The position numbers were made by a program, and so were the translations under genes. From Lolium rigidum (lineage: Eukaryota > Streptophyta > Magnoliopsida > Poales > Poaceae), in contig NC_061508.1 in the NCBI RefSeq assembly GCF_022539505.1, positions 60,514,754-60,578,753 on the forward strand: DNA of 64,000 nucleotides. Reading direction: 5' to 3'. Below, one piece after another: positions 1 to 9,228 of the stretch (the first letter of the stretch is position 1; each line of letters begins with the position of its first letter). Under the pieces are notes generated by a model. The model had not been told where the DNA came from. It did not search any database and saw only the letters and a list, made by a program, of their open reading frames with translations.

Positions 1-1529
1 ATGCACACTTTATATCATATTCGTGCATTTTCTGGAACTAACCTATTAACAAGATGCCGAAGTGCCGCTTGCTGTTTTCTCGCTGTTTTTGGTTTCAGAA
101 ATCCTAGTAAAGAAATATTCTCGGAATTGGACGAAATAAAAGCCCGGAGGCCTATTTTCTCACGAAGCTTCCAGAAGTCCGAAGGAGAGACGAAGAGGGG
201 CCACGGGGTGGCCAAACCCTAGGGCGGCGCGGCCCCCCTTGGCCGCGCCGGCCCGTGGTTTGGGCCCCCGTGCCGCCTCTTGACTTGCCCTTCCGCCTAC
301 AAATAGCCTCCGTGACGAAACCCCCGCACCGAGAGCCACGATACGGAAAACATTACCGAGACGCCGTCGCCGCCGATCCCATCTCGGGGGATCCTCGGAG
401 ATCGCCTCCGCACCCTGCCGGAGAGGGAATCATCCCCCGGAGGACTCTACACCGCCATGGTCGCCTCCGGAGTGATGAGTGAGTAGTCTACCCCTGGACT
501 ATGGGTCCATAGCAGTAGCTAGATGGTTGTCTTCTCCCCATTGTGCTATCATTGTCGGATCTTGTGAGCTGCCTATCATGATCAAGATCATCTATATGTA
601 ATTCTATATGTTGCGTTTGTTGGGATCCGATGAATAGAGAATACTTGTTATGTTGATTATCAAAGTTATGCTTATGTGTTGTTTATGATCTTGCATGCTC
701 TCCGTTATTAGTAGATGCTCTGGCCAAGTAGATGCTTTTAACTCCAAGAGGGAGTACTTATGCTCGATAGTGGGTTCATGCCTCGCATTGACACCGGGAC
801 AAGTGACGTAAAGTTCTAAGGTTGTGTTGTGCTCGTTGCCACTAGGGATAAAACATTGATGCTATGTCTAAGGATGTAGTTGTTGATTACATTACGCACC
901 ATACTTAATGCAATTGTCCGTTGCTTGCAACTTAATACTCGGAGGGGGTTCGGATGATAACCTCGAAGGTGGACTTTTTAGGCATAGATGCAGTTGGATG
1001 GCGGTCTATGTACTTTGTCGTAATGCCCAATTAAATCTCACTATACTCATCATGATATGTATGTGCATGGTCATGCTCTCTTTATTTGTCAATTGCCCAA
1101 CCGTAATTTGTTCACCCAACATGCTCGTTCGTCTTATGGGAGAGACACCTCTAGTGAACCGTGGACCCCGGTCCAATTCTCTTTACTGAAATACAATCTA
1201 CTGCAATACTTGTTTCTACTGTTTTCTCTGCAAACAATCATCTTCCACACAATACGGTTAATCCTTTGTTACAGCAAGCCGGTGAGATTGACAACCTCAC
1301 TCGTTTCGTTGGGGCAAAGTAGCTTGGTTGTGTTGTGCAGGTTCCACGTTGGCGCCGGAATCTCCGGTGTTGCGCCGCACTACATCCCGCCGCCATCAAC
1401 CTTCAACGTGCTTCTTGGCTCCTCCTGGTTCGATAAACCTTGGTTTCTTTCCGAGGGAAAACTTGCTGCTGTGCGCATCATACCTTCCTCTTGGGGTTGC
1501 CCAACGAACGTGTGAAATACACGCCATCA
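1..1529 (+). repeat. 5' LTR (lacks first 70 bp)
   Basis: Collinear with 5085-6615 and with 50044-51568. It ends in ACGCCATCA, the same end as the other two LTRs. Short overlapping ORFs inside it are not conserved in frame between LTR copies and are not coding. Confidence 0.85.
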
Positions 1530-1540
1530 AGCTCTTTTTC

Positions 1541-1558
1541 CGGCGCCGTTGCCGGGGA
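1541..1558 (+). promoter_or_regulatory. Primer-binding-site-like sequence
   Basis: CGGCGCCGTTGCCGGGGA lies 11 bp inside the LTR end and differs at its first base from TGGCGCCGTTGCCGGGGA, a PBS type seen in plant Gypsy elements. The 11-bp spacing is longer than usual, which lowers confidence. Copy 2 has a one-base variant at the same place. Confidence 0.4.
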
Positions 1559-1766
1559 GATCAAGACACGCTGCAAGGGGAGTCTCCACTTCTCAATCTC
1601 TTTACTTTGTTTTTGTCTTGCTTTATTTTATTTACTACTTTGTTTGCTGCACTAAATCAAAATACAAAAAAAATTAGTTGCTAGTTTTACTTTATTTGCT
1701 ATCTTGTTTGCTATATCAAAAACACAAAAAAATTAGTTTACCCGCATTCACTTTACTTATTTCATC

Positions 1767-2411
1767 ATGTTTCCTTTTAATTTTACTACAAAGAACATAC
1801 CGGTAGGACGTGGGTCTATAGTCGGGAGAAATAATATAGAAGAATTCTTCAACCATGTTAGTACCATTGAAAATTTTGAAGATAGACACTTGATAGATCT
1901 TGCGCCTACTTATGAAATTGCTGCTGCGCATTTAGTTCGCTTGTTGGAAACTAAATTTGTTAATCTTAATCCTATAATCCAACACATGTTTTTCACGCTT
2001 GGTGATATGGAAGAAGGGGAAAAGAAAGATTTTGTTTTAGAAACCCTTCTTAGAGAATTTGGTGGTCTAGCAAGAGAAGCTAGAAAGGTGTTTGCTAAAT
2101 TCAATATGCTTGGTTCTCCTACTAATTTTGCTAGTCTCCTTGAAAAGATGGATATGGATAGAATAAGATACACTAATAATATTGATGATGGAGAGGAGAT
2201 CAAAGCACCAATACCATGCAAGCTCCTAGCTATGAATGATGCACTAGAAAATAATTATGCTTGGCTTGTTCCAGAAAATTTGTTTGATGAGAGTAGCACA
2301 CCTAAGACTAATGAAAAGGGAGATGCTAAAACTTATGTATCTAATATAATATGCCTAGTTGAGAAAACTCCACACCTCGCTGAGAATGCACCACCCTTCG
2401 ATAATACTTGA
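1767..2411 (+). CDS. Orphan 214-aa ORF of the pol-less retrotransposon
   Basis: An uninterrupted ORF starts at the ATG after a T-rich leader and stops at 2409-2411. I do not recognise a domain. The protein is hydrophilic and probably helical, with no zinc knuckle, no protease motif and no signal peptide. Its position just inside the 5' LTR is where gag sits, so a gag-derived or gag-like role is an inference from place only. The copy at 51800-52441 is also open and differs by roughly a dozen amino-acid changes and one in-frame codon loss (His in the AAAH run), with no stop or frameshift. That is unusual for a dead repeat and suggests the ORF was functional when both copies inserted. Confidence 0.6.
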   Translation: MFPFNFTTKNIPVGRGSIVGRNNIEEFFNHVSTIENFEDRHLIDLAPTYEIAAAHLVRLLETKFVNLNPIIQHMFFTLGDMEEGEKKDFVLETLLREFGGLAREARKVFAKFNMLGSPTNFASLLEKMDMDRIRYTNNIDDGEEIKAPIPCKLLAMNDALENNYAWLVPENLFDESSTPKTNEKGDAKTYVSNIICLVEKTPHLAENAPPFDNT

Positions 2412-2423
2412 TACACACTTTCT

Positions 2424-2474
2424 GCGCCTAGCTGAAAGGCGTTAAAGAAAAGCGCTTATGGGAGACAACCCATG
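2424..2474 (+). other. Hairpin motif after the orphan ORF
   Basis: Two short stems follow the stop codon: CGCCT (2425-2429) with AGGCG (2437-2441), and ATGGG (2458-2462) with CCCAT (2469-2473) around the loop AGACAA. The A-rich linker AAAGAAAAGCGCTT separates them. The same block is kept at the same place in copy 2 (52454-52504). From memory, similar GGGAGRCAACCC blocks follow gag-like ORFs in other plant Gypsy elements; a packaging or RNA-structure role is inference. Confidence 0.4.
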
Positions 2475-4998
2475 TTTTTACCTACAGCACTTTGTTTTTA
2501 TTTTGTGTCTTGGAAGTTGTTTACTACTGTAGCAACCTCTCCTTATCTTAGTTTTGAGTTTTGTTGTGCCAAGTTAAGCCGTTGATAGAAAAGTAAGTAC
2601 TAGATTTGGATTACTGCGCAGTTCCAGATTTCTTTGCTGTCACGAATCTGAGCCCACTGCCCTGCTGGAAGCTCAGAAAATTATGCCAATTTACGTGCAT
2701 GATCCTCAGATATGTACGCAACTTTAATTCAATTTGAGCATTTTCATTTGAGCAAGTCTGGTGCCATTTTAAAATTCGTCAATACGAACTGTTCTGTTTT
2801 GACAGATTCTGCCTTTTATTTCGCATTGCCTCTTTCGCTATGTTGGATGAATTTCTTTGATCCACTAATGTCCAGTAGCATTATGCAATGTCCAGAAGTG
2901 TTAAGAATGAGTGTGTCACCTCTGAATATGTCAATTTATATTGTGCACTAACCCTCTAATGAGTTGTTTCGAGTTTGGTGTGGAGGAAGTTTTCAAGGAT
3001 CAAGAGAGGAGTATGATGCAACATGATCAAGGAGAGTGAAAGCTCTAAGCTTGGGGATGCACCCGGTGGTTCACCCCTGCATATATCAAGAAGACTCAAG
3101 CGTCTAAGCTTGGGGATGCCCAAGGCATCCCCTTCTTCATCAACAAATTATCAGGTTCCTCCCCTGAAACTACATTTTTATTCGGCCACATCTTATGTGC
3201 TTTTTCTTGGAGCGTCGGTTTGTTTTTGTTTTTGTTTTGTTTGAATAAAATGGATCCTAGCATTCACTTTATGTGAGAGATACACACTCCGCTGTAGCAT
3301 ATGGACAAATATGTCCTTGGTTTCTACTCATAGTATTCATGGCGAAGTTTCTCCTTCGTTAAATTGTTATATGGTTGGAATTGGAAAATGATACATGTAG
3401 TAATTGCTATAAATGTTTTGGGTAATGTGATACTTGGCAATTGTTGTGCTCATGTTTAAGCTCTTGCATCATATGCTTTGCACCCATTAATGAAGAAATA
3501 CATAGAGCATGCTAAAATTTGGTTTGCATATTTGGTTTCTCTAAGGTCTAGATAATTTCTAGTTTTGAGTTTGAACAACAAGGAAGACGGTATAGAGTAT
3601 TATAATGCTTTCAATATGTCTTTTATGTGAGTTTTGCTGTACTAGTTCATCCTTGTGTTTGCCTCAAATAACCTTGCTAGCCTAAACCTTGTATCGAGAG
3701 GGAATACTTCTCATGCATCCAAAATACTTGAGCCAACCACTATGCCATTTGTGTCCACCATACCTACCTACTACATGGTATTTTCCAGCCATTCCAAAGT
3801 AAATTGCTTGAGTGCTACCTTTAAAATTCCATCATTCACCTTTGCAATATACAGCTCATGGGACAAATAGCTTAAAAACTATTGTGGTATTGAATATGTA
3901 ATTATGCACTTTATCTCTTATTAAGTTGCTTGTTGTGCGATAACCATGTTTACTGGGGAACGCCATCAACTCATTGTTGAATTTCATGTGAGTTGCTATG
4001 CATGTTCGTCTTGTCTGAAGTAAGGGCGATCTACACCGAGTTGAATGGTTTGAGCATGCATATTGTGAGAGAAGAACATTGGGCCGCTAACTAAAGCCAT
4101 GTTCCATGGTGGAAGTTTCAGTTTTGGACAAACATCCTCAAATCTCTAATGAGAAAAGAATTAATTGTTGTTGAATGCTTAAAGCATTAAAAGAGGAGTC
4201 CATTATCTGTTGTCTATGTTGTCCCGGTATGGATGTCTAAGTTGAGAATAATCAAAAGCGAGAAATCCAAATGCGAGCTTTCTCCTTAGACCTTTGTACA
4301 GAGCGGCATAGAGGTACCCCTTTGTGATACTTGGTTAAAGCATATGTATTGCGGTGATAATCCAGGTAGTCCAAGCTAATTAGGACAAGGTGCGAGCACT
4401 ATTAGTACACTATGCATGAGGCTTGCAACTTATAAGATATAATTTACATGATGCATATGCTTTATTACTACCGTTGACAAAATTGTTTCATGTTTTCAAA
4501 ATCAAAGCTCTAGCACAAATATAGCAATCGATGCTTTTCCTCTATGAGGACCATTCTTTTTACTTTTATGTTGAGTCAGTTCACCTATTTCTCTCCACCT
4601 CAAGAAGCAAACACTAGTGTGAACTGTGCATTGATTCTTACATACTTGCTTATTGCACTTATTATATTACTCTATGTTGACAATATCCATGAGATATACA
4701 TGTTACAAGTTGAAAGCAACTGCTGAAACTTAATCTTCTTTTGTGTTGCTTCAATACCTTTACTTCGAATTATTGCTTTATGAGTTAACTCTTATGCAAG
4801 ACTTATTGATGCTTGTCTTGAAGTGCTATTCATGAAAAGTCTTTGCTTTATGATTCACTTGTTTACTCATGTCATACACATTGTTTTGATCGCTGCATTC
4901 TCTACATATGCTTTACAAATAGTATGATCAAGTTTATGATGGCATGTCACTCCAGAAATTATCTTTGTTATCGTTTTACCTGCTCGGGACGAGCAGAA
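2475..4998 (+). other. Non-coding internal region of the retrotransposon
   Basis: No ORF here has recognisable domains. The stretch is AT-rich and collinear with 52506-54344. It contains two internal copies of the purine-tract motif listed separately. No RT, integrase or RNase H motif was found on either strand. Confidence 0.7.
3045..3132 (+). other. Internal polypurine-tract-like repeats with a hairpin
   Basis: CTAAGCTTGGGGATGC occurs at 3045-3060 and 3104-3119, identical to the sequence directly before the 3' LTR at 4999-5014. The second copy runs into a perfect hairpin: GGGGATGCC (3112-3120), loop CAA, GGCATCCCC (3124-3132). The hairpin is kept in copy 2 at 53143-53163. Confidence 0.45.
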
Positions 4999-5014
4999 CT
5001 AAGCTTGGGGATGC
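4999..5014 (+). promoter_or_regulatory. Polypurine tract before the 3' LTR
   Basis: CTAAGCTTGGGGATGC ends exactly where the 3' LTR begins. The same sequence precedes the LTR of the inverted element at 49679 on the minus strand. This is the expected place of plus-strand priming. Confidence 0.6.
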
Positions 5015-6615
5015 CGATACGTCTCCAACGTATCGATAATTTCTTGTGTTCCATGCCACATTATTGATGTTATCTACATGTTTTATGCACACTTTATATC
5101 ATATTCGTGCATTTTCTGGAACTAACCTATTAACAAGATGCCGAAGTGCCGCTTGTCGTTTTCTGCTGTTTTTGGTTTCAGAAATCCTAGTAAAGAAATA
5201 TTCTCGGAATTGGACGAAATAAAAGCCCGGAGGCCTATTTTCTCACGAAGCTTCCGGAAGTCCGAAGGAGAGACGAAGAGGGGCCACGGGGTGGCCAAAC
5301 CCTAGGGCGGCGCGGCCCCCCTTGGCCGCGCCGGCCTGTGGTTTGGGCCCCCGTGCCGCCTCTTGACTTGCCCTTCCGCCTACAAATAGCCTCCGTGACG
5401 AAACCCCCAGCACCGAGAGCCACGATACGGAAAACATTACTGAGACGCCGTCGCCGCCGATCCCATCTCGGGGGATCCTGGAGATCGCCTCCGGCACCCT
5501 GCCGGAGAGGGGAATCATCCCCCGGAGGACTCTACACCGCCATGGTCGCCTCCGGAGTGATGAGTGAGTAGTCTACCCCTGGACTATGGGTCCATAGCAG
5601 TAGCTAGATGGTTGTCTTCTCCCCATTGTGCTATCATTGTCGGATCTTGTGAGCTGCCTATCATGATCAAGATCATCTATATGTAATTCTATATGTTGCG
5701 TTTGTTGGGATCCGATGAATAGAGAATACTTGTTATGTTGATTATCAAAGTTATGCTTATGTGTTGTTTATGATCTTGCATGCTCTCCGTTATTAGTAGA
5801 TGCTCTGGCCAAGTAGATGCTTTTAACTCCAAGAGGGAGTACTTATGCTCGATAGTGGGTTCATGCCCGCATTGACACCGGGACAGATGACGTAAAGTTC
5901 TAAGGTTGTGTTGTGCTCGTTGCCACTAGGGATAAAACATTGATGCTATGTCTAAGGATGTAGTTGTTGATTACATTACGCACCATACTTAATGCAATTG
6001 TCTCGTTGCTTGCAACTTAATACTGGAGGGGGTTCGGATGATAACCCGAAGGTGGACTTTTTAGGCATAGATGCAGCTTGGATGGCGGTCTATGTACTTT
6101 GTCGTAATGCCCAATTAAATCTCACTATACTCATCATGATATGTATGTGCATGGTCATGCTCTCTTTATTTGTCAATTGCCCAACTGTAATTTGTTCACC
6201 CAACATGCTTGTTCGTCTTATGGGAGAGACACCTCTAGTGAACTGTGGACCCCGGTCCAATTCTCTTTATCGAAATACAATCTACTCGCAATACTTGTTT
6301 CTACTGTTTTCTCTCGCAAACAATCATCTTCCACACAATACGGTTAATCCTTTGTTACAGCAAGCCGGTGAGATTGACAACCTCACTGTTTCGTTGGGGC
6401 AAAGTAGCTTGGTTGTGTTGTGCAGGTTCCACGTTGGCGCCGGAATCTCTCGGTGTTGCGCCGCACTACATCCCGCCGCCATCAACCTTCAACGTGCTTC
6501 TTGGCTCCTCCTGGTTCGATAAACCTTGGTTTCTTTCTGAGGGAAAACTTGCTGCTGTGCGCATCATACCTTCCTCTTGGGGTTGCCCAACGAACGTGTG
6601 AAATACACGCCATCA
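5015..6615 (+). repeat. 3' LTR, 1601 bp
   Basis: It starts CGATACGTCTCC, where the copy at 49974 has the canonical TGATACGTCTCC, so the terminal T has mutated to C. It ends CGCCATCA. It is nearly identical to the 5' LTR apart from scattered substitutions and one-base indels, many of them at CTG/CTCG positions. Confidence 0.9.
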
Positions 6616-7014
6616 GTGGCCTAAGCCCATTAGTGATGATCTCGTCATTAAGAAATGCCATAATTATAAGATCAACATAAAATCATTAGTATTGAGCACA
6701 TCACCAAGTCATAAATATCATAGAAATAAATTTCATAACGTAATATTCAAAACTTATGATAGATTACCATAATTTTGCTCAACATCATCTTATAACAATA
6801 AATTTATCCTTAAAAGATATTAAGTAGAAAACATCATTACACACATCAAGTGTTAACATGTTTTATATTCATATTTTCGGACATTATTTTCTGTTTAAAA
6901 TAGTGCAAAAACTTAAAACATAAAACATAATAGCTATTCTAAAATGCACTAAAATAGACAGGAAAGGTCATGAAACAAAAACTGCAGCCCATATTCTAAT
7001 TTGGCCTGTGGCCT
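6616..7014. other. AT-rich spacer, no gene seen
   Basis: Flanking DNA of the 3' LTR. It is AT-rich, with no long ORF, no tRNA fold and no transposon terminus that I can support. Confidence 0.6.
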
Positions 7015-7834
7015 GTGACAAAACATTGGCCCATTAAGGCTCCCCAAGCCCACAACCTACCCGCAATGTGCTGGACCGTTGGATTTGATCCAACGGATGT
7101 CCTTGCGACGCGGTCGCACATAACGGCCAGGGGGTCAAACCCTAATCCCATTCTTTCCCTCCCCCGTTTCTCACGCAGCCACGACCAAAAGCGGCGGCGC
7201 CGAGCTCCGGGTCCATGGCGGCGCGGTGGCTCTGCTCGCCGGCGCTCGCGTGCAGCGATTGCTGCTGCGCGCAGCTCTGTCGTGCCCAGCTTCCCGTGCA
7301 CAGAGCCGGCGGTGGCCGGAAGGCCTGCCCGTCCACGGCGGCGAGAGATGCCGACTTCCATGGCGTCTCGGTGGCCCCCGTTCGCCGATGGAGCGTGCCT
7401 TGGCTTGAGGCCGCGCGCTCCTCCGTCGAACGGCGGTCGCCGTGTCGTGCGGGGCAAAGGGCTTCCCCGGGAGGGTCTGCAGTCGGGCGGAGGGTCGGCA
7501 CAGGCGTACGTTGCCGGTGGCGGCGACCGGTGCGGAGGCCTGCGATCCCTTCCTTCATTCCGCGCCGTGGCGCGTCCTCCCTCTCGTCCTCTCCGTCGGG
7601 AGAAGGACCGTTCGCCGGCGCCTAAAACGGCCTTTAGAAGACGATGGCGGTGCGCATGGCACAGAGACCATGCGCGTCTCGTCCATTTGTTGCGGCGCCG
7701 GCCACCATCAAGCATCTTGCCGGTGCCGAGAACGGCCATTAGGAGGCGATGGCGACGCGCATGGCATGGCGGCCGTGCGCCTCGTCATCCATGAGCTGCC
7801 GGCACTTCATACGGTAATATTTCCCGAACCCTAA
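7015..7834. other. GC-rich gene-like island, unidentified
   Basis: Long overlapping ORFs are open on both strands (plus 7015-7794, 7215-7625 and 7442-7834; minus 6996-7739), as expected when GC-rich DNA lacks stops. None has a domain I recognise. The AT-to-GC step at about 7100 and an ATG in good context at 7215 make a captured 5' exon possible. A diverged tandem duplication with a period of about 105 bp is visible (ACGGCCTTTAGAAGACGATG near 7627 and ACGGCCATTAGGAGGCGATG near 7732). No function is assigned. Confidence 0.3.
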
Positions 7835-8151
7835 ACCATCGGATTTATTCTTGAATTGGGATTCTAGGGTTCAGGAACATTTGGGGAATTTCTTGATTTA
7901 ACATTTGGAGTCAGGGACATTTGCAATTCCCCTCCAGATTCATCAGAACCGAGCCAGAAAAGATCCAACCAACATATTAATTTGAGACTAACAGAAACTT
8001 AACATATGATGACTTTGATCACCATGAGCTAACAGTGCAACATTAGGCATTAAAAATATGCAGTAAGCACTAAGATGACAGTTATTAGACCTTAACTTAA
8101 GCAATTAACATTGATCGTGGTCTAATATGGGTTCTAAAATGAGATTAAACT
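7835..8151 (-). other. AT-rich stretch next to the Copia PBS
   Basis: On the minus strand this lies directly downstream of the PBS of the Copia LTR, so it is probably the untranslated leader of that element. No ORF of note is present and no gag or pol remnant is seen. Confidence 0.4.
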
Positions 8152-8163
8152 GCTCTGATACCA
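8152..8163 (-). promoter_or_regulatory. tRNA-Met primer binding site
   Basis: The minus strand reads TGGTATCAGAGC, the standard PBS matching the 3' end of initiator tRNA-Met in plant Copia elements. It sits one base inside the LTR at 8165. Confidence 0.85.
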
Positions 8164-8164
8164 T

Positions 8165-8645
8165 TGTTAGAGTCTATTAGCCTTAAGCTAATCAACATAA
8201 GGATCTAATCTCGAATTAGAACACCAACTTACGATTAGAATTTGTGTACCTGAGATGGCCAGCGATGACCCTCTCTGCCTGTTCGCTGCAGAGATGCTGA
8301 AAAGCTTGGAGAAGAAGATGATCATGGGCAGCACGCCTCCTGGTCGCCCGTGGTGGTGGTCTTCCCGTCACTTCTGGCCTCCCTAGATCGGTAGGGTGAG
8401 GGAATGTCGGGGAGCAAATCTAGCAGATCGTGAATCATGTTTCTCCATTGCTATTTGCCCCTCCCTTATATATGGCCCAGTGTGACAGGGGACCAAAACC
8501 ACCTGTTAGTTATCGATGCCCCCGATCAGGGCGTGCACGAGAAAAAGTCACGTAGGTGAAAAGGTCCTGGACGTTGGTCCTGTGGGCCCCACTTTAATCT
8601 GGACGTTATGCTTTTGACTTTTCCCTTTTATCTGTTAAACTAACA
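8165..8645 (-). mobile_element. Copia-type 5' LTR (minus strand), truncated element
   Basis: 481 bp bounded by TGTTAG...CTAACA on both strands, followed on its 3' side by the tRNA-Met PBS. A TATA box (TATATAAG on the minus strand, 8465-8472) lies about mid-LTR. No second LTR and no Copia pol were found, so only the 5' LTR and perhaps some leader survive. Confidence 0.8.
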
Positions 8646-8721
8646 GATCAACCCAACAACTACAACTCATAAATTTTGTCACACTCGTGTCATCCGGAAT
8701 GAAAGAAAACGCCAGCAAGAT

Positions 8722-8893
8722 TTTTTGAAACAGGGTTAAGTGTGTTTAGAAGGAACTAGACACTTTTTTGATATAGTAGAAGCGGGACTACAATTTCGAA
8801 ATTCGTTCCTGACAGGCATCGAACTCCGGTCATTAGGTTGCGCCACTGCGACCCCAACCACTGAGCTAAGTCCACGTTGTCAAAAAAAAAAAA
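8722..8893 (-). mobile_element. tRNA-derived SINE with 11-bp target duplication
   Basis: On the minus strand the element carries a Pol III A box (TAGCTCAGTGG, 8858-8868) and a B box (AGTTCGATGCC, 8815-8825), 32 bp apart as in a tRNA promoter. GCCAGCAAGAT is present on both sides (8711-8721 and 8894-8904). The 3' end is a short A-run and the 5' end is preceded by a run of T. The length of 172 bp fits plant SINEs. It is not a tRNA gene, because the downstream body does not fold as a tRNA. Confidence 0.8.
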
Positions 8894-8904
8894 GCCAGCA
8901 AGAT

Positions 8905-9214
8905 AAAAGCGAAGCGAGAAATTAGACACGAATCAATGCAAATCATCTTGACGTGTCACTTTGTTTACTTTTTTTCTGTTGCTTATGTCCTTTGCGACTT
9001 TGGTTAATATCCGGAAAGAGGAAATGAGCGTAATCACCAATAATATGATACTACATGATTTACACCATACGACACCCATAAAAATGCTTCTAAGTTGAAC
9101 CATATGTTATACACCTGTGGAACAATTTGATACGCAGTGAATATAAAAAACATCACGACCGTTTTTATCTTGGATCAAACTTTTACGACCGTCCGTGTTA
9201 TGCAGGAAAACCAA
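8905..9214. other. Spacer between SINE and LINE, no gene seen
   Basis: AT-rich flanking DNA. The ORF that runs in from 9127 is host sequence up to 9228 and only becomes LINE-coding afterwards. Confidence 0.6.
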
Positions 9215-9228
9215 CCGAGGAAGAACAT
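9215..9228 (+). repeat. LINE target site duplication, left copy
   Basis: CCGAGGAAGAACAT occurs here and again at 13347-13360, directly after the A-run that ends the LINE. Confidence 0.9.

Larger units (their letters stand above)
1..6615 (+). mobile_element. Non-autonomous LTR retrotransposon, copy 1 (left edge cut by the window)
   Basis: Two direct LTR copies (1-1529 and 5015-6615) flank a 3.5-kb internal region with a PBS-like site, one ORF and a purine-rich tract directly before the 3' LTR. No protease, reverse transcriptase or integrase motif is present between the ORF stop and the 3' LTR, so the element must depend on a helper. A second copy at 49974-54344 shares the whole internal organisation. 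The LTR opening and the overall plan resemble large Gypsy-type families of Triticeae; the exact family name needs a repeat library. The first 70 bp of the 5' LTR lie outside the window, so its target duplication cannot be checked. Confidence 0.85.

Noticed and set aside
1..1684. Overlapping ORFs inside the LTRs (such as 1057-1515, 5992-6522, 51035-51715)
   Set aside because: Frames differ between LTR copies because of one-base indels, and no protein family is recognised.
8815..8868. tRNA gene on the minus strand
   Set aside because: A and B boxes are present but acceptor and anticodon arms do not form; target duplications show a SINE.
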